DNA of 64,000 nt from Pseudomonas sp. PH1b (GCF_000633395.1 NZ_AYMU01000002.1:248001-312000), one strand, 5' to 3'. Positions 8,402 through 16,827 are shown, counted from the first letter of the stretch. Notes: a model not told the origin generated them from the letters alone. Numbers and translations: made by a program.

Positions 8402-8469
8402 GAAAACCCCCGGCAGATTGCGCTTGCGCGAAACCTGGCGGGGGTTGCAGTCAGCACGGATGTGCTGAC
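8402..8469 (-). terminator. Tandem hairpins and terminator after nrdA
   Basis: Immediately after the nrdA stop, 8450-8469 forms a perfect 8-bp hairpin (GTCAGCAC/GTGCTGAC). It is followed by a larger stem (8407-8416 with 8435-8444, one mismatch) ending in TTTTCTTTT on the minus strand. The second element is the likely terminator and the first may protect the 3' end. Confidence 0.85.
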
Positions 8470-8478
8470 CGGCTCAGC

Positions 8479-11373
8479 TTATTGGCAAGCTTCGCAATCC
8501 GGCTCGTCGATGGCACAAGCCTTGGGTACTGGAGCTGGACCTGCAGGAGCTGCCAGGACCGAGTCGTCACCGTGGTTGCCGCCGCTGGAAACAGCGTTCA
8601 GCTTGCCGGTGTTGATGGTCGACTTCTCGGTGCTGGTGGCGGCCAGGGCACGGAGGTAGTAAGTGGTTTTCAGGCCGCGGTACCAAGCCATGCGGTAGGT
8701 CACGTCGAGCTTCTTGCCCGAGGCGCCGGCGATGTACAGGTTCAGCGACTGAGCCTGGTCGATCCACTTCTGGCGACGGCTGGCGGCGTCAACGATCCAC
8801 TTGGTGTCCACTTCGAATGCAGTCGCGTAGAGCTCTTTGAGTTCTTGCGGGATGCGCTCGATCTGCTGCACGGAACCGTCGTAGTACTTCAGGTCGTTGA
8901 TCATGACCGAGTCCCACAGGCCGCGAGCCTTCAGATCACGAACCAGGTACGGGTTGATCACGGTGAACTCGCCCGACAGGTTCGATTTCACATACAGGTT
9001 CTGATAGGTCGGTTCGATCGACTGCGATACGCCGGTGATGTTGGCGATGGTGGCGGTCGGTGCGATGGCCATGATGTTGGAGTTGCGAATGCCTTTCTGC
9101 ACGCGGGCACGTACCGGCGCCCAGTCCAGGGATTCTTTCAGGTCAACGTCGATGTACTTCTGGCCACGGGCTTCGATCAGGATCTGTTGCGAATCCAGTG
9201 GCAGGATGCCCTTGGACCACAGCGAGCCCTGGAAGGTCTCGTAGGCGCCGCGCTCGTCGGCCAGGTCGCAGGAGGCCTGGATCGCGTAGTAGCTGACCGC
9301 TTCCATGGACTTGTCGGCGAACTCGACGGCAGCGTCGGAACCGTAGGCGATGTGCTGCAGGTACAGAGCGTCCTGGAAGCCCATGATGCCCAGGCCAACC
9401 GGACGGTGCTTGAAGTTGGAGTTCTGTGCTTGTGGCACCGAGTAGTAGTTGATGTCGATCACGTTGTCGAGCATGCGCACGGCGGTGTTCACGGTGCGTT
9501 GCAGCTTGGCGGTGTCCAGCTTGCCGTCGACGATGTGGTTCGGCAGGTTGATCGAGCCCAGGTTGCAAACGGCGATCTCGTCCTTGTTGGTGTTCAAGGT
9601 GATCTCGGTGCACAGGTTCGAGCTGTGGACTACGCCCACGTGCTGCTGCGGGCTGCGCAGGTTGCACGGGTCCTTGAAGGTCAGCCATGGGTGGCCGGTT
9701 TCGAACAGCATGGACAGCATCTTGCGCCACAGGTCTTTGGCCTGGATGGTCTTGAACAGCTTGACCTTGCCTGGGTACTCGGTGAGGGCTTCGTAGTACT
9801 CGTAGCGCTCTTCGAAGGCCTTGCCGGTCAGGTCGTGCAGGTCCGGTACTTCGGATGGCGAGAACAGGGTCCACTTGCCGTCATCGAAGACACGCTTCAT
9901 GAACAGGTCGGGGATCCAGTTGGCGGTGTTCATGTCGTGGGTACGACGACGATCATCACCAGTGTTCTTGCGCAGCTCGATGAACTCTTCAATGTCCATG
10001 TGCCAGGTTTCCAGGTAGGCACATACAGCGCCTTTGCGCTTGCCACCCTGGTTCACGGCTACGGCGGTGTCGTTCACCACTTTCAGGAAGGGCACGACGC
10101 CCTGGGACTTGCCGTTGGTGCCCTTGATGTACGAACCCAGGGCGCGTACTGGGGTCCAGTCGTTGCCCAGGCCACCAGCGAATTTGGACAGCATGGCGTT
10201 GTCGTGGATCGCGTGGTAGATGCCCGACAGGTCGTCCGGCACGGTGGTCAGGTAGCAGCTCGACAGCTGCGGACGCAGGGTGCCGGCGTTGAACAGTGTC
10301 GGGGTCGAGGCCATGTAGTCGAAGGACGACAACAGGTTGTAGAACTCGATGGCACGGTCTTCGCGTTGCTTCTCTTCGATCGCCAGGCCCATGGCCACGC
10401 GCATGAAGAAGATCTGTGGCAGTTCGAAACGCACGCCATCCTTGTGGATGAAGTAGCGGTCGTACAGGGTTTGCAGGCCCAGGTAGGTGAACTGCTGGTC
10501 GCGCTCGTGGTTGATCGCCTTGCCGAGTTTCTCCAGGTCGAATTCAGCCAGCACCGGGTTCAGCAATTCGTACTCGATGCCCTTGGCGACGTAGGCCGGC
10601 AATGCCTTGGCGTACAGCTCGGCCATCTCGTGGTGAGTGGCGCTCTCGGCGACTTCGAGGAAGCCCAGGCCTTCGGCACGCAGGGTGTCCATCAGCAGGC
10701 GGGCGGTGACGAACGAGTAGTTAGGCTCGCGCTCTACCAGGGTGCGGGCGGTCATCACCAGGGCGGTGTTGACGTCTTTCAGCGCTACGCCGTCATAGAG
10801 GTTCTTCAGGGTCTCGCGCTGGATCAGGTCGCCGTCGACCTCTTCCAGGCCTTCACAGGCTTCGCTGACGATGGTGTTCAGGCGGCCCATGTCCAGGGGC
10901 GCGAAGCTGCCATCGAGGCGGGTGATGCGGATCGACGGGTGAGCTTGCACCGGCTCGTCGCTGGTGGTGCGGGTGGCGCGTTCTTTGGCGCGCGAGTCGC
11001 GGTAGATCACGTAGTCGCGAGCGACTTTCTGCTCGCCGGCACGCATCAGGGCCAGTTCGACCTGGTCCTGGATTTCTTCGATATGGATGGTGCCGCCCGA
11101 AGGCATGCGACGCTTGAAGGTTGCGGTGACCTGTTCGGTCAGGCGCGCCACGGTGTCGTGGATGCGCGACGAGGCGGCGGCGGTGCCGCCTTCAACTGCG
11201 AGGAACGCTTTGGTGATTGCGACAGTGATCTTGTCATCGGTGTAGGCAACGACAGTGCCGTTACGCTTGATCACGCGCAATTGGCCCGGTGCGGTGGCAG
11301 ACAGATCCTGATTGGAATCGGCGGCCTGCGGCGCATTGGCCTGCGAGTTCTCGCGAGTTGTGTCGGTTTGCAT
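8479..11373 (-). CDS. nrdA: Class Ia ribonucleotide reductase, alpha subunit
   Basis: Reduces ribonucleoside diphosphates to deoxyribonucleotides together with NrdB. I choose ATG 11373 (MQTDTTREN, 964 residues) because GTGGAGACACCC in front supplies GGAG six bases away; a GTG four codons earlier would overlap it. An N-terminal ATP-cone (LRVIKRNGTVVAYTDDKI) is followed by a second, divergent cone-like stretch (IRITRLDGSFAPLD), as known for P. aeruginosa NrdA. Catalytic elements are visible: SSCYL, NLCTE and VCNLGSIN. The C-terminal DCEAC carries the swinging redox cysteines. nrdB is not adjacent. The leader is long and carries paired NrdR-like and DnaA-like sites. Confidence 0.96.
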   Translation of the reverse strand: MQTDTTRENSQANAPQAADSNQDLSATAPGQLRVIKRNGTVVAYTDDKITVAITKAFLAVEGGTAAASSRIHDTVARLTEQVTATFKRRMPSGGTIHIEEIQDQVELALMRAGEQKVARDYVIYRDSRAKERATRTTSDEPVQAHPSIRITRLDGSFAPLDMGRLNTIVSEACEGLEEVDGDLIQRETLKNLYDGVALKDVNTALVMTARTLVEREPNYSFVTARLLMDTLRAEGLGFLEVAESATHHEMAELYAKALPAYVAKGIEYELLNPVLAEFDLEKLGKAINHERDQQFTYLGLQTLYDRYFIHKDGVRFELPQIFFMRVAMGLAIEEKQREDRAIEFYNLLSSFDYMASTPTLFNAGTLRPQLSSCYLTTVPDDLSGIYHAIHDNAMLSKFAGGLGNDWTPVRALGSYIKGTNGKSQGVVPFLKVVNDTAVAVNQGGKRKGAVCAYLETWHMDIEEFIELRKNTGDDRRRTHDMNTANWIPDLFMKRVFDDGKWTLFSPSEVPDLHDLTGKAFEERYEYYEALTEYPGKVKLFKTIQAKDLWRKMLSMLFETGHPWLTFKDPCNLRSPQQHVGVVHSSNLCTEITLNTNKDEIAVCNLGSINLPNHIVDGKLDTAKLQRTVNTAVRMLDNVIDINYYSVPQAQNSNFKHRPVGLGIMGFQDALYLQHIAYGSDAAVEFADKSMEAVSYYAIQASCDLADERGAYETFQGSLWSKGILPLDSQQILIEARGQKYIDVDLKESLDWAPVRARVQKGIRNSNIMAIAPTATIANITGVSQSIEPTYQNLYVKSNLSGEFTVINPYLVRDLKARGLWDSVMINDLKYYDGSVQQIERIPQELKELYATAFEVDTKWIVDAASRRQKWIDQAQSLNLYIAGASGKKLDVTYRMAWYRGLKTTYYLRALAATSTEKSTINTGKLNAVSSGGNHGDDSVLAAPAGPAPVPKACAIDEPDCEACQ

Positions 11374-11401
11374 GGGTGTCTCCACGTTCTCTATGTTTGT
11401 T

Positions 11402-11422
11402 TGGGCACCTTTTGGGTGCCCA
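11402..11422 (-). other. Hairpin in nrdA leader
   Basis: TGGGCACC and GGTGCCCA form a perfect 8-bp stem with a 5-base loop, about 30 bases upstream of the nrdA ATG. No T-tract follows on the minus strand, so it is not a terminator. It would sit in the nrdA 5' UTR and could affect mRNA stability or ribosome loading. Confidence 0.55.
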
Positions 11423-11733
11423 CCGTTCCGTCCTGAAGCACTACAACCGGCCAGGGCCGGGCATAACGACTTCGGGACAGTTCAGGAAGGGGGGCTATAG
11501 GCGCCGCTTCCATGCCGAAGTCATGGGCGTCGAGCCTGAAGCTCGGCACCTTGTTCCTGGTGGGTGACAGTCATGTTGCTGCAACACCCGTACCGCTTTC
11601 TCCTGGACAGGGTGGAAAACGATGCTATCCGCACGCGCGGTGAATTGGTCTTCTGAAACAGCGATTGGTTCCACCAAACGGGGCAAGAATAGGGCTTGAG
11701 TTTCTTGTCTGAATTGTGTTTGGTTTTTTGCAC

Positions 11734-11780
11734 AAAACCCTAGATATAGGGTTTTTTAGCCGCCGGGCTACAAGATAATG
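11734..11780. promoter_or_regulatory. Paired NrdR-box-like sites upstream of nrdA
   Basis: Bases 11734-11755 form a perfect inverted repeat, AAAACCCTA-GATA-TAGGGTTTT, with core CTAGATATAG at 11740. A second core, CAAGATAATG, lies at 11771, exactly 31 bases away (three helical turns). Both resemble the published NrdR consensus (acaCwAtATaTwGwgt), and NrdR boxes normally come in such phased pairs. NrdR represses ribonucleotide reductase genes when dATP is plentiful. The site is about 360 bases upstream of the nrdA ATG. Confidence 0.75.
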
Positions 11781-11810
11781 CGTTTTTGGGGCTGATTGCA
11801 ACGTGCTGCC

Positions 11811-11842
11811 TGTGGATAAGGTTGTGCGTAAATTGTGTATGA
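11811..11842. promoter_or_regulatory. DnaA-box cluster upstream of nrdA
   Basis: TGTGGATAA at 11811-11819 is the exact complement of the consensus DnaA box TTATCCACA. Two one-mismatch boxes follow in the same orientation: TGTGCGTAA at 11823 and TGTGTATGA at 11834. The 12- and 11-base steps place all three on one face of the helix. DnaA is known to regulate nrdAB in E. coli; its role here is inferred. Confidence 0.65.
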
Positions 11843-12008
11843 ACTGGGTAAAACTCACGCAACCCGCAGTCCCAGTGCTTGGAACCGTTTGTCACTGTTT
11901 ATTACCGCCGAAAATTGCCTTGGGCGGATTTTTGCGGGCGCGAACCCTATCACAAAAAAACGCCCTGACCGAGTCGTTTTAGCCGCTTGTGTTCAGGTCG
12001 GCGCCGGT

Positions 12009-12017
12009 TGCTACAAT
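12009..12017 (+). promoter_or_regulatory. Extended -10 promoter of the rstAB-like genes
   Basis: TG-C-TACAAT is an extended -10 element with a 5/6 match to TATAAT; no convincing -35 is present. Transcription from about 12024 would give a leader of about 115 bases containing AGGGG-ATT-CCCCT, a small palindrome near 12042. Confidence 0.4.
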
Positions 12018-12138
12018 CCGCCGCGATCGACAGGGGATTCCCCTCCTTTCGCAGGGCAAGTTATCCGCCTTTTTCATGACAAAAAGACGGGGGCTTGCGT
12101 TCCGCCCGTGTGCTTTCAATAAGAAGAAGAGGTCAAGC

Positions 12139-12861
12139 ATGGAGCAAGAAGCCTGGCAGATACTGATTGTCGAGGATGACCAGCGTCTGGCTGAGTTGAC
12201 CCGTGAATATCTGGAAAGCAATGGCTTGCAGGTGGCGATCGAGGGCGACGGTGCCCGGGCAGCGGCAAGGATCATTGCCGAACAGCCGGACCTGGTGATC
12301 CTTGACCTGATGCTGCCCGGAGAGGATGGCCTGAGCATCTGTCGCAAGGTCCGGGATCGCTATGACGGTCCGATCCTCATGCTGACGGCCCGCACCGATG
12401 ACATGGACCAGGTGATGGGCCTGGACCTGGGGGCCGACGACTATGTCTGCAAGCCGGTGCGGCCGCGGTTGCTGCTGGCGCGGATTCAGGCCTTGCTGCG
12501 GCGCAGTGAAGCACCGGAACCTGCGGCACAGAAATCCCGACGCCTGCAGTTTGGCCCCTTGGTAGTGGATAACGCCCTGCGTGAAGCCTGGCTGAGCGAT
12601 GCCGGGATCGAGTTGACCAGCGCCGAGTTCGACCTGTTGTGGCTGCTGGTGGTGAATGCCGGGCGGATTCTGTCCCGGGAGGAAATCTTCACCGCATTGC
12701 GCGGCATCGGCTATGACGGCCAGGATCGCTCCATCGATGTGCGGATCTCGCGTATCCGGCCCAAGATCGGCGACGACCCGGAACACCCGAGGCTGATCAA
12801 GACCATACGCAGCAAGGGCTATTTGTTCGTTCCCGAAGCTGCCACCGATATGCCCTCGTGA
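12139..12861 (+). CDS. rstA: RstA-like OmpR-family response regulator
   Basis: ATG 12139 follows AGAGG at a good distance; the frame is open upstream but without a start region that fits the family. The 240 residues comprise a receiver domain (ILIVEDDQRLAELTREYLE, phosphoacceptor in LVILDLMLPGEDG, lysine in CKPVRP) and a winged-helix DNA-binding domain (LTSAEFDLLWLLVVNAGRIL, SIDVRISRIRPKIGDD). The order nrdA / regulator / kinase matches PA1156-PA1158 in P. aeruginosa. Targets are not known from the sequence. The name follows family resemblance to RstA. Confidence 0.85.
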   Translation: MEQEAWQILIVEDDQRLAELTREYLESNGLQVAIEGDGARAAARIIAEQPDLVILDLMLPGEDGLSICRKVRDRYDGPILMLTARTDDMDQVMGLDLGADDYVCKPVRPRLLLARIQALLRRSEAPEPAAQKSRRLQFGPLVVDNALREAWLSDAGIELTSAEFDLLWLLVVNAGRILSREEIFTALRGIGYDGQDRSIDVRISRIRPKIGDDPEHPRLIKTIRSKGYLFVPEAATDMPS

Positions 12862-14468
12862 ACTCGATCTTCCTGCGCATCTATGGCGGCATGTGCGCTG
12901 CCCTGGTTTTGGTGGCGCTGCTGGGGGTGCTGGCCCTGCACCTGCTCAATGAAGTGCGCAGCGAGCAGTACCGCGAGCGGCTGGCCCACGGGACCTTCTC
13001 GTTGATGGCTGAAAACCTGCAGCCGATGAGCGAGATCGAGCGCCGCCGGGCGTTGGCGGTGTGGGAGCGGCTACTGGGGATTCCCCTGAGCCTGAAGACA
13101 TTCAGCCAGACCGATCTGGACAGCAGCCAGCGCAGCCGGGTGCTGCGTGGTCAGGCGCTGGTGGAGCAGACCGGTCCCTTCGCCGCCCGGGTCTATCGCC
13201 TGGTCAGTGAGAAAGAGCAACTGCTGCTCAGTGCCGAGGTGCAGCAGATCAGCGAGCAACTGGCCCGGGCGACGATCTATCTGCTGGCCGACGAGCTGGT
13301 GCGTTACCCGGTGGCAGAGCAGCCCCAGCGCCTGGCGGATTTGAAACAGGCCAAGGGTTTTGGCTTCGATATGCACCTGTCGACCCTCGATGCCGCCGAC
13401 ATGGATGAGGATCAGCGCCGGCGGGTGGCCGAGGGCGATACGGTGATGGCCCTGGGCAAGGGAGGCGATTCGATCCGAGTGTTCGCCGGGTTGGTAGGCA
13501 CTCCCTGGGTGCTGGAAATCGGGCCGTTGTACCAGATGAATCCCTATCCGCCGCAATGGCTGGTGCTGATCGCCGTGCTGGGCCTGAGCCTGATTGGCCT
13601 GATCGTCTACCTATTGGTGCGTCAGTTGGAGCGCCGCCTCAGTGGCCTGGAGTCGGCAGCCACGCGCATTGCCAAGGGCAGCCTGGAAACCCGGGTGCCG
13701 GCCCGGGGCGCGGATTCGGTGGGGCGCCTGGCGGCGGCCTTCAACGGCATGGCCGAGCACCTGCAGCGGTTGCTGGCGATCCAGCGCGAACTGGTGCGGG
13801 CGGTGTCTCACGAGTTGCGTACACCGGTGGCACGCCTGCGCTTCGGCCTGGAGATGATTGCCTCGGCAAGCACTGACCAGGCGCGGCAGAAATACCAGGA
13901 CGGCATGGATAACGATATTCAGGACCTCGACCGGCTGGTGGACGAGATGCTGACCTACGCGCGTCTGGAGCAGGGCTCGCCGGCCCTGAACTTCCAGCGC
14001 ATCGACCTGGACACCCTGATCAACCAAGTGATCAGCGAACTGGCGCCGTTGCGGGCCAACCTCAAGGTCCAGCGCGGCTTGTGCCTGTCCGCTGCCGAGT
14101 GTGATGGCGCCTGGGTCGAGGCCGAGCCACGTTATTTGCATCGGGCGCTGCAGAATCTGGTGAGCAATGCCATGCGCCACGCCGAGTCCCAGGTGACTGT
14201 CAGCTATCAGGTGGGGCAGTTGCGTTGCCGGGTGGATGTGGAGGATGACGGTCCCGGGGTGCCGGAAAGCGCCTGGGAGAAGATCTTCACACCCTTTCTG
14301 CGACTGGATGACAGCCGTACCCGGGCGTCTGGCGGGCATGGCTTGGGATTGTCGATCGTTCGCCGGATCATCCACTGGCACGATGGCCGGGCCCTGATTG
14401 GTAAAAGCAGGAATCTGGGCGGCGCCTGCTTCAGCCTGAGCTGGCCGCGGCACCAGGAGCCTCGCTGA
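12858..14468 (+). CDS. rstB: RstB-like sensor histidine kinase
   Basis: The GTG start overlaps the stop of the regulator gene (GTGA), so the pair is translationally coupled. The 536 residues start with a membrane helix (CAALVLVALLGVLALHLL), then a periplasmic sensor of about 200 residues, a second helix (WLVLIAVLGLSLIGLIVYLLV), and a HAMP domain (ATRIAKGSLETRVPARG). A dimerisation domain with the phosphohistidine in RAVSHELRTPVARLRF and an ATPase domain (NLVSNAMRH, DDGPGVP, GGHGLGLSIVRRI) complete it. The signal is unknown. It converges on pcpS with 13 bases between the stops. Confidence 0.85.
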   Translation: MNSIFLRIYGGMCAALVLVALLGVLALHLLNEVRSEQYRERLAHGTFSLMAENLQPMSEIERRRALAVWERLLGIPLSLKTFSQTDLDSSQRSRVLRGQALVEQTGPFAARVYRLVSEKEQLLLSAEVQQISEQLARATIYLLADELVRYPVAEQPQRLADLKQAKGFGFDMHLSTLDAADMDEDQRRRVAEGDTVMALGKGGDSIRVFAGLVGTPWVLEIGPLYQMNPYPPQWLVLIAVLGLSLIGLIVYLLVRQLERRLSGLESAATRIAKGSLETRVPARGADSVGRLAAAFNGMAEHLQRLLAIQRELVRAVSHELRTPVARLRFGLEMIASASTDQARQKYQDGMDNDIQDLDRLVDEMLTYARLEQGSPALNFQRIDLDTLINQVISELAPLRANLKVQRGLCLSAAECDGAWVEAEPRYLHRALQNLVSNAMRHAESQVTVSYQVGQLRCRVDVEDDGPGVPESAWEKIFTPFLRLDDSRTRASGGHGLGLSIVRRIIHWHDGRALIGKSRNLGGACFSLSWPRHQEPR

Positions 14469-14481
14469 CTGCGCGGCTGGC

Positions 14482-15207
14482 TCAGGCCTTGATGGCAACC
14501 AGGCTCAGTAGCTGATCATCCTCGACTGCAAATTGCCCCTCTAGCTCACGTCCCAGGTGCCATTCTTCGCTGAGTTCGGTCAGCAGGCGCATCCGCACCC
14601 TTCCCTCGGGGGTCCATTCCAGCACTTCGGCGTGTTCGAAATAGAAGCGTTTGAGCACCAGCGGATACAAGGCCTTGAACAGGCTTTCCTTGATCGAGAA
14701 GGTCAGGGTCACTGCCAGGGCCTGTTGTTCGAGGGGGAGCAGGTCCCGTCTCTGGAGTTCCGCAGGCGTGAGGATGTGGTCCGCCAGGTTGGCCGCGCGC
14801 TCGCTGGCGAGCAGGTTTTCCAGGTCCATTCCCAGGGCTTGCCAGTGCTGTTTGTCGGCGACGATGGCAGCGGCGTGTCCGGTGCTGTGGGTGATCGAGC
14901 CGCTGATATGAGATGGCCAGATCGGTGCCCGGTCATCACCGATGGGGGGGACCCAGTCCAGTTGCTGCAGTTGCCACAAGGCCGCCCGGGCACACAGGCG
15001 CCCGGCGAGGAATTCGCTTTGGCGCTTGGCCACCGAGCGCTGGATGCTCGGTGGCGCGACGATGCCGCTGCGCTGGAAATCATCTGCGCTCAGCTGCCCG
15101 GGGTTGAACCGGGTGCTCCGCCAGCAAGTGTGGGGCAGGGCATCCGGCAGCGGCCAGGATGCATTCAATGGGGTGCAGCAAGTGGGGAGGGGAGGGAGAG
15201 CATTCAT
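14482..15207 (-). CDS. pcpS: 4'-phosphopantetheinyl transferase, Sfp/PcpS type
   Basis: Transfers phosphopantetheine from CoA to carrier proteins of fatty acid, siderophore and polyketide synthesis. I start at ATG 15207 (MNALPPLPTC), giving 241 residues; an upstream extension of 39 codons looks unlike the family. Motifs seen: GMDLEN (magnesium ligands) and FSIKESLFKALY, plus VAKRQSEFLAGRLCARAAL and GSITHSTGHAAA. P. aeruginosa is known to use a single PcpS for all its carrier proteins. No strong ribosome site is visible before the chosen ATG. Downstream it converges on the sensor kinase. Confidence 0.88.
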   Translation of the reverse strand: MNALPPLPTCCTPLNASWPLPDALPHTCWRSTRFNPGQLSADDFQRSGIVAPPSIQRSVAKRQSEFLAGRLCARAALWQLQQLDWVPPIGDDRAPIWPSHISGSITHSTGHAAAIVADKQHWQALGMDLENLLASERAANLADHILTPAELQRRDLLPLEQQALAVTLTFSIKESLFKALYPLVLKRFYFEHAEVLEWTPEGRVRMRLLTELSEEWHLGRELEGQFAVEDDQLLSLVAIKA

Positions 15208-15328
15208 GGTCGCTAGTGTGCCGGGTTGCCGACTTCGAGGGTAGTCGTGCGTTACGCAATAAGCCTCTGGAGCGAGTGCCTGGGCGCGATGCCGGCGAGG
15301 AAAACCGGCGAATGTTTTCATCAAGCTG

Positions 15329-15384
15329 GTTCAGGCGAGGTTAAGGGTGTGTTCAGGGGGAGTTCAGGGCGGGCTGTTTACTCT
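15329..15384 (+). promoter_or_regulatory. oprH promoter with four phased PhoP half-sites
   Basis: Four hexamers lie at exact 11-base steps: GTTCAG (15329), GTTAAG (15340), GTTCAG (15351), GTTCAG (15362), each separated by 5 bases. The last one sits 11 bases before TACTCT at 15379, a plausible -10, so PhoP would replace the -35 contact. A direct repeat GTTCAG-N5-GTTCAG fits what I recall of the P. aeruginosa oprH promoter; here the array is doubled. The transcription start would be near 15391, about 37 bases before oprH. Confidence 0.82.
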
Positions 15385-15427
15385 AGCCCCGTACCCAAAA
15401 AGCCAATAGCGCAAAGGAAGCTTTCCT

Positions 15428-16030
15428 ATGACTTCGTTGAAAAAACTGATCCTCGCCTTTACTGTTCTCGGCGCCAGCGCCGCTGCCCAAGCCGCTGACA
15501 GCAACTTTGCCAGCCTGACGTTCGGTCAAACCAGCGACAAGGTTAAAAAATCCACCCAGCTCAATAGCAACCTTGGCCATCCGAACGCCGATGGCGTGAT
15601 TGGCAAGGACAACACCTGGGGCATACGCGCTGGTCGGCAGAACGACCAGGCTCGCTACTACGCCACCTACGATTACGTTTCCGGTTCCCACAATGGCATT
15701 AAACTGCGTCAGCAGAACCTGCTGGGCAGTTACGATATGTTCCTGCCGGTGACCAGCAGCACCAAACTGTTCGGCGGCGGTACCGCCGGCCTGACCAAGT
15801 TGACCCAGGAGTCCCCGGGGTTCAGCCGTGACAGCGATATCGGTTACGCGGTAGGGGTGCAGGCTGGTGTCCTGCAACAGGTTTCACAAAATACCTCGGT
15901 GGAGCTCGGCTACCGTTACCTGCGCAGCAATGCCGGGACCGAAATGAGCGAGCGTGGTGGCAGCAAGCAGGGTTCGCTGAGTCTGACCAGCAGCGCCCAG
16001 ACCTACCTGTCGGCCAACTACGCTTTCTGA
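15428..16030 (+). CDS. oprH: OprH outer-membrane beta-barrel protein
   Basis: A 200-residue precursor with signal peptide (MTSLKKLILAFTVLGASAAA, cleavage after AQA). The mature protein consists of alternating strands and turns and ends in the outer-membrane signature NYAF. Stretches such as WGIRAGRQNDQARYYATYDY and KLRQQNLLGSYDMFLPV are close to P. aeruginosa OprH as I remember it. OprH binds LPS and stabilises the outer membrane when divalent cations are scarce. It heads the oprH-phoP-phoQ operon. A hairpin separates it from phoP. Confidence 0.93.
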   Translation: MTSLKKLILAFTVLGASAAAQAADSNFASLTFGQTSDKVKKSTQLNSNLGHPNADGVIGKDNTWGIRAGRQNDQARYYATYDYVSGSHNGIKLRQQNLLGSYDMFLPVTSSTKLFGGGTAGLTKLTQESPGFSRDSDIGYAVGVQAGVLQQVSQNTSVELGYRYLRSNAGTEMSERGGSKQGSLSLTSSAQTYLSANYAF

Positions 16031-16051
16031 TAAGCGGCCTGGCCTGACCCG

Positions 16052-16082
16052 CGCCGGATCGTGCCTTGGGCACGGTCCGGCG
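16052..16082 (+). other. Long hairpin between oprH and phoP
   Basis: Bases 16052-16065 pair with 16069-16082 (14 bp, one G-U pair, loop TTG). There is no T-tract. It probably stabilises the oprH mRNA 3' end or attenuates phoPQ so that OprH is made in excess. Confidence 0.65.
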
Positions 16083-16149
16083 TTGGCGCATTAATCATCC
16101 GGGCGCAGGAGCGCCCTCGGAGATGTCGAATTTTGCCTGGGAGAGCGTT

Positions 16150-16827
16150 ATGAAATTGCTGGTTGTCGAAGATGAGGCGCTGTTGCGCCATCATTTGCAA
16201 ACCCGCCTCACTGACAGTGGTCATGTCGTCGAGTCCGTGGCGAATGCCGAGGAGGCGCTGTATCAGACCGAGCAGTTCAATCATGATCTGGCGGTGATCG
16301 ACCTGGGTTTGCCCGGCATGGGCGGACTGGACCTGATCCGTCAGTTGCGCGCCCGTGGCAAGACGTTCCCGATCCTCATCCTCACCGCTCGCGGCAACTG
16401 GCAGGACAAAGTCGAAGGCCTGGCCGCCGGTGCCGACGACTATGTGGTCAAGCCGTTTCAGTTCGAGGAGCTGGATGCGCGCTTGAATGCATTGCTGCGG
16501 CGCTCCAGCGGGTTCACCCAGTCAACCATCATCGCCGGCCCGCTGCTGCTGGACCTGAACCGCAAGCAGGCTTCGCTGGAGGAACAGCCCCTGGCCCTGA
16601 CCGCCTACGAGTACCGGATTCTCGAGTACCTGATGCGCCACCACCAGCAGGTGGTGGCCAAGGATCGGCTGATGGAGCAGTTGTACCCGGATGACGACGA
16701 GCGCGATCCGAATGTCATTGAAGTGCTGGTGGGGCGCCTGCGGCGCAAGCTGGAAGGGCCGTCGGGCTTCAAGCCGATCGATACCGTGCGTGGTCTGGGC
16801 TACCTGTTCACCGAGCGTTGCCGATGA
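16150..16827 (+). CDS. phoP: PhoP response regulator
   Basis: Start at ATG 16150 (MKLLVVEDEALLRHH), 225 residues. The receiver domain has VVEDE, the phosphoacceptor in LAVIDLGLPGMGG, LTAR and KPFQFEE. The C-terminal winged helix contains LTAYEYRILEYLMRH and VIEVLVGRLRRKLEG. With PhoQ it responds to low magnesium and cationic peptides and controls outer-membrane and lipid A remodelling. It is third in line from the four-repeat PhoP site, so it is autoregulated. Its stop overlaps the phoQ start (ATGA). Confidence 0.95.
   Translation: MKLLVVEDEALLRHHLQTRLTDSGHVVESVANAEEALYQTEQFNHDLAVIDLGLPGMGGLDLIRQLRARGKTFPILILTARGNWQDKVEGLAAGADDYVVKPFQFEELDARLNALLRRSSGFTQSTIIAGPLLLDLNRKQASLEEQPLALTAYEYRILEYLMRHHQQVVAKDRLMEQLYPDDDERDPNVIEVLVGRLRRKLEGPSGFKPIDTVRGLGYLFTERCR

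Noticed and set aside
8191..8457. 88-codon minus-strand frame between flgE and nrdA
   Set aside because: Runs through the nrdA terminator hairpin and has no ribosome site; composition is not coding-like.
8482..11436. A 984-codon open frame on the plus strand, fully antisense to nrdA
   Set aside because: nrdA is certain from its motifs. Long antisense frames are common opposite GC-rich genes with strong codon bias. No domain and no ribosome site here.
11400..11860. Short open frames on both strands upstream of nrdA
   Set aside because: No ribosome sites, no family character, and they cover the NrdR and DnaA sites.
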